Shown: piece after piece, positions 13,935-24,639 of the stretch
Numbering within the stretch: the first letter of the stretch is position 1
Layout of the letters: each line of letters starts with the position of its first letter
Assembly (NCBI GenBank): GCA_964035795.1
Contig: OZ038322.1
Span: 18,516,674-18,580,673, forward strand
DNA: 64,000 nucleotides
Source: Pterobdella sp. o SKG-2022
Taxonomy: Eukaryota > Annelida > Clitellata > Hirudinida > Piscicolidae
Direction of reading: 5' to 3'
Translations under genes and position numbers: made by a program
Notes under the pieces: model-generated
The model's database searches: none
Told to the model about the DNA's origin: nothing
The model's input: only the letters and a program-made list of their open reading frames with translations

Positions 13935-15041
13935 GTAAAGAGGTTAATATACTAAGTAGCTCAAGTTTGCTGTGTGTTTCAGCATTGTAGCAGTCCGTTT
14001 GTCCTGTGAATCTCCCCACACAGCTTTCATCATATTTATAGTATTATTATTTATCATTTGTTTTTAATTAATACATTCTTTTGTTGTATGTTATTTTTTA
14101 ATATTGGCCATCTTTTGTTGCCAAAGTACCTTCATTTATTGTTTTTTTTAATTGCGCCTTGAAAAATTAAAATATTATTAATTAATTTTGCTGTTTAATT
14201 ATGATAAAATTAATATTCTTGTTAGAGCGACTCAAGATGTCGTTTTTAATTTATGTTTTGTTTCTCATCCGTTTATTGTCTGAATATTTACTAATGCATT
14301 TTCTAAGTTTAAATTGTTAATAATTTTTTGTTCTTGTTTTTGTGTAACTAATTACCAAATTATTTTCATATCAATTTTCAAAACTTATTTATAAACTAAG
14401 AATTCAATTTGTTAAAAGTTATTTCAAATTTCGATTCCGGTAAGTCACGACGTGTGAAAGTTCTTGGTATTGTGTCATTATCCATCCTTCTCTTTCATTT
14501 TTTACTTTTGTTACCGGAAGTTTTGTCTATTTAAGCTTTGAAATCCAATAAAATAATTATCTCCATCAATATAGTTTTAAAATTAACCCTAAGTTTAAGG
14601 TGTTTAAGAGTTTTAGAGTAAAGATTTTAATATTACAATATTGTATTTAGATTTTCGTTCAAGGGTCTGTAAAGTTTGAAATTCTCATTTGAAAGACTTC
14701 AATTCAAATTTAAACACGCAAGGAAGCGTTATTTGTAAGTTGTGTAAGACCATCTAATTAAAACTTACTAAAAACGTGTGCAAACCAAATTCTGTTAGCC
14801 AGTTCATGGGAAGTTACATATTAAAAACAAATAAACACGCATTGGTCGAGAGAGGTGCGTTAAGAAAAAATATGCTCTTTTTTATAAACGAAATTTCGAA
14901 AAACAAAAATTCGGAGTTCTTTTATTCATGATTAATCAATAACCTTCGTTTGCTTTTAATTTTTTTAACAGTTTTTTCATTCATATTTTCAAAAATTTAA
15001 ATTTCTCCTAAATCAACTCAAAACATATTTTATGCCGAATT
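13935..15041. other. Intergenic, A+T-rich, no gene seen
   Basis: Lies between the ACC 3' end and the oppositely oriented metalloprotease remnant, so the two transcripts converge here. No conserved protein, RNA gene or repeat boundary was recognised. Confidence 0.5.
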
Positions 15042-18000
15042 CTATCCTGTTTTCCTGCTGGCGCAAGATTTACAGCATCTCTCATGGTGGGTGTTACAAA
15101 GTTGCTTGTATCGTGTTTTAGAAAGGTCTGAACATTCGATGTTTAAATTTCTTTCAGGCAAACGTCCTTTATAGTCTCCATACTTGCATTTTTCGACTTC
15201 GAAATTCGGTGAGCAGTTGATGTTTATAAATTTTATAAAAAATGTAAATATTTGTACAAAATAAGAACATTGTGAAAATAAAAAGCAAGCTTTAAAATTA
15301 ACCATCTGTGCTAGGGGCCTGGCTACTCGGCACACAACTTCCCCGAAAGCACCACCTTCCACTACCACAATGTGTGCCATCCATAGCTCTGTTGTACTTG
15401 TTGCCGCTGGACACACTCCACGCCGGACTGTATTTTGTTGATGCTCAAAAGCCAAGCAAAAAACTTTATGAATTCCTAAGATGACTTTAAAAAGTTGAAC
15501 AAATTGCAGTTTTTAGGAAAACATACTTGAAGCAATTGACATTTTTGCACAATTTGTTTCCTTTCGACCAGTCCTTCAATCAATTTTAAAATTTATTTAT
15601 TATAGTTTATCTGTTCTAAGTTGTATAAATGTAAATTTGTAACGAAAAGCTTAAGATTTTTCGATTAAAACAGCTGTAAAATACTATTCTTACATCAGTG
15701 TAAATTTTGAGTTTTGCATGAACGTAATAAAACCGAAACTTATAAAAAACTAACATGTACCCAATCTCATGGGTAGCAGTGAAGATATTGCCATGGGAAT
15801 CTAGTTTTCCGATCATTCCTACGGCTCCTTTGGAACACATGCTTTATCGTTTCGCCACTCCTATCTTTCCTCTGGTCTCGTAACTGAGTAGTTATGTATA
15901 CAAGTCGACCAATTGGAGTTTTGGTAACGCATAGGTGCTACTCAGTATGTACCAATAATTGAAAATAGAAAATAATTGAACTATTTTTGTTTAGTTTGAT
16001 CTCAAATAAACTACAAAATTTTTTCAATAATTTAACTTAAATTCTTTCTTAATTTCATATTTATGCATTTAACAATGCTAACACTTAAATTATAGCTTTT
16101 ACTCAATATTTAGACAAACCTATGAATCATCAAAACAGCATCAAGTCGTTTAAACTTCCTTTTTTCAATTTTCTGTAGGACCTACTTGTTCAACTCCATA
16201 AGACTACCTTCTACATACAAGAAGTTATTCTGTCTGATGGTTTAAGAAATAAATTGAATTTTCAAGACTAGATGTTGTTATGCGACATAAAATGACTTGA
16301 TTTATTTAAAATATTTAAATTTATTAACTTTTACATCAATCATGATAATGTAATGTGATGGGGTATGTACAGAGCGCATTTTTTATAGATTAAAGCGCTT
16401 GCTACAAATACAATGTAACGAAGACACACTATGGAAAAGGTGCTAATTTTCGGCCCACGCCGGATCGAACCTGGTAACTTTAGATAATTAGTTCAATGCT
16501 CTACCTCTGAGCTATACGGGCCGAAAATTTTATTTTGTTATACTAATAATTATCATTATATTTATCAATTAAGTATAAATTTTTATTTAATTGGGTCATA
16601 AAAATAACTGCCTCAGTTCTGGTCTTTTGGTGAAAGGAGCGTCAAATTCTTGCTGGAAAACAAACGCCATCATTTTAAATATTTTATAAAAATCACTTTT
16701 GTAAGGAAAAAATTAAAACCAATTAAGATTTTGAACTGATAATTATTTGGAGAAAATCTCAAAACACCCAACTTTGGCGATGAACAAGCCAACCACAGCT
16801 ACACTTATAGAAAATGCCTGATATTTGATGCGCCGGTACCTGTCATCTACCTTGCAACAGCAGTGAAAAAAAAATAATTTGAGTCTACTTTTTTAAACCA
16901 CGAAATATATTTTCAACGGTGAAAAATTATTAAAGCACTTTTCCCATGATATTTTCAAAATACCAAGTTGTATCTTCCACATTGATATAAGCACATTTCA
17001 TGTTCATTTATGATAATGAAAACTTTATTTTCATTAAATTTCCTTACTCCATTGGTTATGTGTATGTAATAGTATTTGATATGTTCTATAGCTTCTCTTT
17101 CGTTTCCTTTTGTATATCCCAACCATCTAGTCCTAATTTGGTTTATTCATTTAATCAGCGTTTTGTATCAAGATTAGAAAATTTTTTTTAAATATGAAAA
17201 ATTATTAAAATGGAAAAGCTTTTATAAATTATTCTATATAAAATGAACTTTTTGTTATAATCACTGGTACTAACTCTTTGTAGATTGAATAATCAATGAC
17301 CAACATCAACTCCACAAATAGTTGTCGCTTTGTATTTCTTTGCTTGCTTAGAATACCTTGAAAACTTTTCGAATTATGTCCATGTAGACCGTTAAAGGAT
17401 ACCTTCTCAAAAGCTTCTTCAAAACTCTCACCTTGAACAAAAAATCTGGAACATCTAAAAAAGTTTGACTCGATTAATGTGTTGGATAAAAATTATTCTT
17501 TTTCTTTTATATTTTGCTGTATTTTATAATTTACTTATTTCATGAAAAAAAAATCTTTAAAAAACCTGGCTTATTAAAAAAATTTTTCATTTGCATTGAA
17601 CCGTCATCAGAGAGGTTGATAGATTGAGGGTTTCAACGCTGATACTATGTAGGGAGTTTTATTTATGACCACTTCATATTTCTCTGATGTTCTATCTCCT
17701 AGAAGTTTATTTAGATAATCTTTCGGATGAATAGAATATTCTTGTTTTCCCAAGTAAAAGTTTCCTATCTGAAAATAACAAGAAAATTTCGAAAATTTTG
17801 AATCAATACCGTTAAACATTTGAGAAAGGTTATCAAAAGGCTTCATGGAGAACATTGAGAATAATTCATTTAAGATCTAAGCTCCGGTATTTTTTGTCAT
17901 AACTTTTTATAGTAAGTGAACTTAACACTGAAAAAATTGATATAAAATAAAAATTTTAAATACCAAAGTCACCAACATAAGTGAGTGTTCTTTTGTCATC

Positions 18001-18060
18001 ACGTGTTACCGTTATCAGGGCTACATACCGCTTGTCGATGTATGAAGCTGAAACTATTAT
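15042..18060 (-). pseudogene. M12B (ADAMTS/reprolysin-like) metalloprotease, degraded or incomplete
   Basis: Minus-strand exons in order. About 17970-18050 and 17646-17768 are prodomain-like (IGNFYLGKQEYSIHP). 17275-17454 is the catalytic domain start (KRQLFVELMLVIDYSIYK). 16773-16839 reads RRIKYQAFSISVAVVGLFI. 16609-16652 reads QEFDAPFTKRPEL. 15761-15841 is the zinc helix (CSKGAVGMI..FTATHEIG, then a donor). 15303 to about 15440 is the ADAMTS cysteine-rich block (AMDGTHCGSGRWCFRGSCV). 15042 to about 15220 is a Cys-rich tail ending ERCCKSCASRKTG and a stop. The exon that should complete HExxHxxGxxHD and the Met-turn is absent between 15761 and 15440. Just upstream of 15841, IGVA-like sequence is separated from the zinc exon by an in-frame TAA, and several phases do not match. 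In the family these are secreted zinc proteases acting on extracellular matrix. I favour a decaying gene; a real gene with missed small exons is possible. Confidence 0.55.
16345..16524 (-). mobile_element. tRNA-derived SINE (second body type), full head
   Basis: On the minus strand a 73-nt tRNA-like head starts TCGGCCC and ends GGGCCGA, a perfect 7-bp acceptor stem, with A box TAGCTCAGAGG and B box GGTTCGATCC. The body reads TTAGCACC, then CATAGTGTGTCTTCGTTACA, then GCAAGCGCTTT, and the tail is rich in ATTACATT. It lies in an intron-like part of the metalloprotease remnant. The same body recurs at 40583-40684 and starts at the right end of the window. Confidence 0.7.
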
Positions 18061-18679
18061 AAAAAATTGTCAAAATTAATGGCTGAGTTATTGAGAATGA
18101 TTGAGAAGGAACAAAAAAGTTAATTTAAATCTAAAATTTGGTCAGTAATAAAGTTCTAAATAATTTGAATATATTGGAAAAAATATATTAATTTATCAAA
18201 TATATCAACCTATGTTTTTTTCACTAAGAGAATCACTCTCTTTTTGTAAAGTTAAATTTACTTTCAAGTTATCATCAATGTCGAGATTGAGAATCAACGA
18301 ATCAGGTTAAAGTTCTCCTTTTGCTGTGAATGAATAATATAAAAACAATTGTTTTGGAATATGTAACTCGATCCTTATAAGTTTGAAAATTATCCGTTAC
18401 TAAAGCTGTTCTTTTTATTCCAAAAAAAATCTTTTTCAATTTTTTTTTTAGCTTTAATTTTTTTTTCAATCTTTGTTTTGAAAACAATTTAAAAATTTAA
18501 TGGGTTTTTTGAGCTTTCTTGATTTCATGAAACATGGCTGCTCCATCACTACGAAGATTTCCTTTTCATCTCAAATCTCTTCATTACCCAACGCGTTTTT
18601 GAACTATTTCAAGTCACCTACACCAATTTAGATCTCTTTCTATGCTCAAGGTTTCAAGTACTTTCAAATATAATGATTT

Positions 18680-18808
18680 TTTCAAAAGCCAAAACATAAA
18701 ATGAATATAATTTCGAAACACTAGTAAGTTTATTAAGATACGAAACTTTTCGTTAACAACGTAACATTTTTCATATTTACTAATGTTCTGAAATTATATT
18801 CATTTTAC
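18680..18808. repeat. Small inverted-repeat (MITE-like) element
   Basis: The left arm (about 18698-18722) contains ATGAATATAATTTCGAAACA, and the right arm (18781-18808) is nearly its reverse complement, about 25 bp in all. The left arm plus its outer flank AAAGCCAAAACA is repeated in reverse orientation at about 39477-39512. One copy of the dispersed two-hairpin motif lies between the arms at 18738-18769. Confidence 0.5.
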
Positions 18809-19490
18809 TTTCAAATAATTCTCGAATTTATATACTTTCGATTGAGTCTTATATTTTTTTTCAATTTTAAAAATTTGTTTACTTTTAGGAATGGCAAAAG
18901 GGTTGATGGCATAACAAGAAAAAACCGTCCATACAAAAATAGCCTTTTCATTAAATCGCAACATTCCAAAGGTTTATGCATTGAGCAAAATATCCTTAAA
19001 CATGAAAATGCTCGATGATTTAGTGTGGATTGAAAAACAAGTCACACAAAAATCAATTTTTGATGCATAGGGATTGTCTAGAATGAAATATAACATATAA
19101 GTTCGTTTGATGATGATTTCCTAAAAAATCGAAAAACTTTTGAAAACTATTTTGTTATATTTTACTATAAAAATTGAAAAGTTCTATAAAATTAACCTAT
19201 AATTGAGTAAAATATTTGTAATTGAAATGCTCCCTAGTCTTGATTTTCGAAAAAATTTATGCAAATGTTGGATTTTTAAAATATAAATTTATTTAAAAAA
19301 ATCAATCATTGAATTTTGAGCGTTTTGTAATTTTACTTTAAGAATAACATATTTGAATGAATTCTCAAATCGGTAGAACAACTTCCTAAAACCTTTGCTA
19401 CTCTTTTTAACCACCTTTCGCATTTTCGCCTGCTCGATTTACAATAAATTATAATTACATAAGAAGTTCATTTCGAAGAAACTTTTCATA

Positions 19491-19496
19491 TTTATT
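19491..19496 (-). promoter_or_regulatory. Candidate NCLX polyadenylation signal
   Basis: AATAAA on the minus strand, about 410 bp beyond the exchanger stop codon. Chance occurrence is possible. Confidence 0.25.
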
Positions 19497-19902
19497 GGGT
19501 ATATTTTGAATAGGAATTTGAACAAAAATCTCACAAGGTGAAAAATTGAATTATCACGAATGAACGATGAGAATTGTCATCAAGATGGATTGCAAAAAAT
19601 GAGAGTATTTAATAACTTAAGCTATATTATTTAAAAGTTACGATTAATTTCTTCAAATGAAACAAAATATAAATTTAAATGATTAATAATCAAATTCATG
19701 ATAAATGAATAAAAAGGTGTAAGTCATCACCATCGGTTTGCACACAGACTGATTATATATGTACACAAGGTATAAGACAAAACAAGCATAGTCAAATAAT
19801 TGACACTCATCAAAACGACAGGGTTTCATCTAACTTCAATTAAAAATGCATAACAAATAATTAAATTGTGAGGAAGTCTTTTTCTGAATCAATTAATTCT
19901 CT

Positions 19903-22900
19903 TCAAAACACAATAATCTTCTTTTCAACTAACAAAGCGACAATCAAAAATATCACATACAAAAGAACCAAAAAAGCTCCGTACAGACGTGTCAAATTGA
20001 ATCTTTTTGCGGGTACGACAATGAAAGATAAAAGTAAGCTAATGGTTAATGACACGAACAGAACCATTGCTATACTTTCGTATGTAATCTGCGGGTTTAA
20101 TTATCCTCTCATGAGTCAAATATAATTATTTCTTGTTACTATTAATTGATAAGCTCACCGGAAGACTAATTTTGCACTACGTCGAATTTGATGTCTTATG
20201 ACAAACTTGATACATTTTATTTTATTTATCCAAACTTTCATTTTTTGAAAAAAACATAATTAAGAATATTGTCAACTTGATACATTTTATAAAGAAAAAA
20301 TTTATTTTTGCTTTAATCCATTAAAAAATTTCATTTAAAAGTGTTTGAAAGTCATTTGTGCTAGAAGAAACAGTTCTCCCAACACAAAACCATTTGTTAG
20401 ATTTATAAAACTCAATGCAACTTTTGAAGCGCAAATGAATATATAACAATAACTAAATAATCAAAAGATAAATTCGTCCCAAATAGGAGTTTGGTAGCAC
20501 AAAAAGAAGCTTTCACGGGATATATCTCATATGTATAAAACAATTATTGAGTTTAAAATAAAAAAATTATTTAATAATCTCACCTTCTTCAATAATCTAT
20601 ATTACGTCATATGTTCATATTATAGCTTTTTACTAACAGAAGAAGTGTGGTTGGGGGAAGACAATGTGGTGTAGGTGAATGGGATGCCTATCCCCAACAG
20701 AGTATCTGCAAATCCATTACATAAAATGCTTTTTTTAACATATAACTTTTGAGGTTACATGCCATTAAGACATATTACACCTATATTGATACGAAACAAA
20801 ACACTAACTGAATAGAGGACCCCCGAAACATGCTGAGAATCCCGCTCTGGGATAGCCTCTGCGAGCCATCGAGACATCGGAAATGAAATCTTCAAAAGGT
20901 TCATTTACAAATTAATCCATTGATAATGGTACATATCTTCATAAAATTTATCTGTGATTTATGCACAAAGGTTAATTTTGAATGATTGTTATTTTATATA
21001 ATTCATTATTTTTTTTATACATGTTGTATTTAATTAAAGTATTTGAAAGTTATATAATCTTCTTTTTAGATCTGTTTGATCGCATAAGTTACATAAAAAA
21101 AAGTTTGGCAATTATACGAATATTTACGAAATTTTGAATAATGATAAGTAATAAGTATCAATAGTGATTTGCACTCACCTCCAATACTGTTACCCCAGGC
21201 TAGCAAGGTAAGGCCTAAAATTTCATTGCTTATGGTGAAAACTATACCCAGAGTCTGAATTTGTTATCAATTGAGATGTGTTTAATAGAGTATATGAAAA
21301 ACAGATTTCCCCATATTATTGGTATTGAAGTAAATGAAATTATTTGCATTTAATTTATGAGTTCTTTATTAATTTGATTATGAGATCTAAGACTTTGTTT
21401 TAATTTATCATTAAAAAGTTAAGTGGGGAAAAGGCATATTTAACCACAATGAGTTACTTCAGTGGACCATAGATTTTGAATTAATGACAAATTTTAAACT
21501 TGTGAACGTAATCGATTTAAACCTGTTTTTAAAATAAATAGCAAAACAAAATTTACTTGGAGTTACCTGCAAAATATTAACAATTTCACTAGCTATAGCC
21601 TTGATCCAAAGAACTGCAGCTAGAAAGCCCAAAAAGGCAAAAACCTTGAAAGTTATTTATTCTAATATTAAAATAATCCGACATTTTAAATAAAATAAAT
21701 CATAAATATAATCTAACTAGTAACAACATTGATCGAAGTTCAAACGAAATTAAATATATTGAAACATTAAATTATCGTTTCAAATATCAAGTTTGAAATC
21801 TGTTCTAAATGGAAAGACATATAGTACCTTATGGTAGAATGGAGGACAATCACAGGATGCTGTAACAAAAATGAGGATTGCTATGGTGACACCGCTTATG
21901 AGAAAGAATCCGTAAACTGGGAAAACGTCACCAACCTTCCACAAAGCCCCTGTGAATGCATAGCTTTAATGAAGTTTGTATTAACTTAATTACCAGTATA
22001 CCTAATGAACCCAAAGAATAATTTAAAAAAACTTCCAAAATAATAATGACTATTTATATAACGCCAATGCACACAACCGAGACGCGTAAATGAGTTTAAA
22101 GTATAGAATTATCATTGAGTTTGATTTTATCGTCCAATAAAAGTTGAACTATTCTCAAAAAAAAGAATAAAAACATTTCAAATAGACGTACAAGATGGAC
22201 TGATACTGAAGATGGAGAAGAGAAGAGTGGTGATGCAGTGGATAAGATGAAGGTGCTTGTTCCAATTGTTCAGTGGTTTGCTTATGTCTACTACAGGTAC
22301 TGTGAGCTTGAACAACAATACTGCCGGTGCCTTGAAGCGGTTCCAACGTTGAATTATTAATATTTTACTAGTTAAAATGAGAGAAAAAATAATTTCAATA
22401 TATAAAAAAATATGATACAATTTGCAGTTTTATTTTTATAAGAGAGTTGTCAAATTAATATGATAAAAAACCTATATGAACCTTTAAAACAGAGTAAATA
22501 CGTTGCCACACAGTAGCAAACTTCCATTCAACAACATCAATGGGTGATATCGAATGCAAAAACTTGCTGAAGTGACTGGTGTTTGCATGCATGTTGTGCC
22601 AGGCTTCAATCAACTGTCTATTATCTAAGTGTGGTTGTCGGTAAAATGAAAACTTAACAAAGCGTTATTGATATTATATATGCTTGAAGCATAACTATAG
22701 ACGTGTCTCGAATTTGATGTTAATTATTTTAAACTCACCGATTTCAATGTCATGCGCCAATTCGTTAACGTCTGGTTCAATGCTTTGAACCCGAAGAGGA
22801 CTGAGAAGCTCTGTATAGAAATAATGAAAATTGAAGTAATAGTTGATTATAAATAAAATGAGAAAACTATAAACTGTTAAATTTTAGTAATAATTTTCAC

Positions 22901-24639
22901 ATTACCTTCGTTATCAAGGGTAGTAGCTTCATTGTGGTGAGAGAGTAAAGGCTCATCTTCATTATTATCAGTTGTGTTGATTAAGTTACCATCAGTTCTA
23001 TTTGTGCCACCATTGTTATCATTCAAAATATTATTTATACTGTTACTTATTATTGTTAAGAAGTTACTACTGTCAAAAAATTCTTGTCTTTCAGCTGAAA
23101 TAGGAACTGTGAAAAAGATTTAACTTTGGATCTTAATAAACCTTGCGTATTTCAAAGGTTTCCTATTTAACAAATACAGATTCAATATTTCAGCTAAAAA
23201 AAAACAATAATATTTAGTTTTTATACTGAATGAAATATAAAACAAACAAAAAATAGAAAAAAAACCTGATAATTTCTTCATTTTTTGATTGATTACTCTG
23301 CCTAACACAACTATCAGCACATAAACCACATAACCAACAATGAAACCTTGAAAAGACCATTTTATTAAGATTATCAAAACCATTATTTAAGTTTCACTTT
23401 TCACATTAATAAATAGCTTTTAAATTAACAAAAAAAGCTAAAAAACTAAATTGAGAAACATTATTTAATTAACTTTAAAAGAATGTATACTTGACACATA
23501 CCTATAGATTCAAAGAGGGTGATTGTATGCTTGAAGCAGATGTAAAAAGTAGCATAAACCGTTAGCATATAAAAGATAATATCTCTTAAAAAAGGCCTTT
23601 CCATAGACTTGAAAGGCCTCACCAAGGCTATAACTCCTACAACTATGGTTGTCAAAAACACACCAGCACCTAAAGTAAGAAGGACTTGTTTGATGGATAA
23701 ATATCACAACAAAAATTTTAATGTATTATAAATTTCCCAAAAGTTTGATGAAATGTGAGTAAACTTATAACAAAAAAGTTAGAATAAGTATATATTGTGA
23801 AGCTAAGAAATCATAATATTTCTTTTATATTTTAATTTTTAAGTTGACAAATTAATAATAAATTTTATATAAAGATAACACACCTAACAGAGCCCCTAGC
23901 ACTAATCCATTATCTCTATCCTTGGTGTTATTGACTGCAGCAATTGCAGAAAAAACGTCTGGAGCACCATTTCCAAAGGCCAATAAAGTTATACCGTTTT
24001 AAGAGTTAAAAAAATAAGTTGGTGTGACTATTGCTTGAATACAAACTAAATATATAAATTTTTTAAATGTAGTTAAATAAAATTTTTCATGTTTATAAAA
24101 GTGGTGTTTTTCAAATTTTTAGTAAAAGTAAGTTTGAAAGGATATTGCTATGTTGTCACTCATTCTCAAAACTTTGGCAATCACTATCAGTGATGGACAA
24201 AAACTGCAAATATAAAATGAGTTTTCAATTATAGGCTTTTTAAAAACTGTTTATCATGATAAGACTCGATTACTAACAAGTCTGAGGCTGCTACAGCTAA
24301 GGCAACAAATAAGAAAGCCAGCCATGAGAGCTGAAAAAGAATTTGGTAATTAAGAGTCAGTGTTTGAAAGGTAATAAAAAAATTTATTTACCATTGTGAA
24401 GATTCCCAGTAGAAAAAGTTTATTTAAAAAATAGCAATACAAAATTGTTGTATATTCTATAAAGCCATCTTGAATATGACAGTCATCAGTGTTCTGAACA
24501 AAAGAACACTGGTATGTGGTGTTAAACTTGTGGACGTTTGCACACTGAAATCATTTTTTAAATTAAAAATCTTTTTATTGAAAAATATTATCTATTGAAT
24601 ATTAATCCTTACGCAAGTTTCCTTTGTGAAATCCATCAT
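19903..24639 (-). CDS. SLC8B1: Mitochondrial sodium/calcium exchanger, NCLX type
   Basis: A cation/Ca2+ exchanger of the CCX/SLC8B1 branch, which in animals exports Ca2+ from the mitochondrial matrix in exchange for Na+ (or Li+). Exons: 24613-24639, 24392-24544, about 24272-24328, 24146-24203, 23884-23995, 23502-23669, 23266-23346, 22906-23106, 22739-22810, 22482-22624, 22192-22330, 21828-21949, 21567-21644, 21179-21254, 20809-20889, 20638-20705, 19903-20088. The alpha-1 repeat has FCPSLIVIAKVLRMSDNIAG and LLAFGNGAPDVFSAIAA; the alpha-2 repeat has LGLTLLAWGNSIG. NTDDCHIQDGFIEYT precedes the first helix as in NCLX. A long Asn/Ser/Thr-rich hydrophilic loop (22906-23106) joins the two halves. 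The proposed start is MMDFTKETC; a further 5' exon with targeting sequence could be missing. Junction phases agree throughout. The protein ends LLVEKKIIVF and TGA. Confidence 0.93.
23996..24145 (-). other. U12-type AT-AC intron in the NCLX gene
   Basis: On the minus strand the upstream exon ends with codon GCA (Ala of DNIA) and the intron begins ATATCCTTT, the exact minor-spliceosome AT-AC donor. It ends TTTTTTTAACTCTTAAAAC, with a U12-like branch site (TTTTTTAAC against TTCCTTRAC) about 10 nt from the terminal AC. The next exon starts GGT (Gly of GITLLAFGNG). No GT-AG alternative restores the strongly conserved N-A-G-(V/I)-T-L-L-A-F-G-N-G block. Confidence 0.93.

Larger units (their letters stand above)
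18061..19902. other. Intergenic, A+T-rich, no gene seen
   Basis: Separates two minus-strand genes. It contains the inverted-repeat element at 18680-18808 and a candidate NCLX poly(A) signal; nothing else was recognised. Confidence 0.5.

Noticed and set aside
22331..22420. Longer NCLX exon beginning near 22420 (ILIIQRWNRF)
   Set aside because: No in-phase acceptor. Splicing at CTTCAAG (22331-22337) joins VLK to APAVLLFKLTVPVVD and matches the family length.
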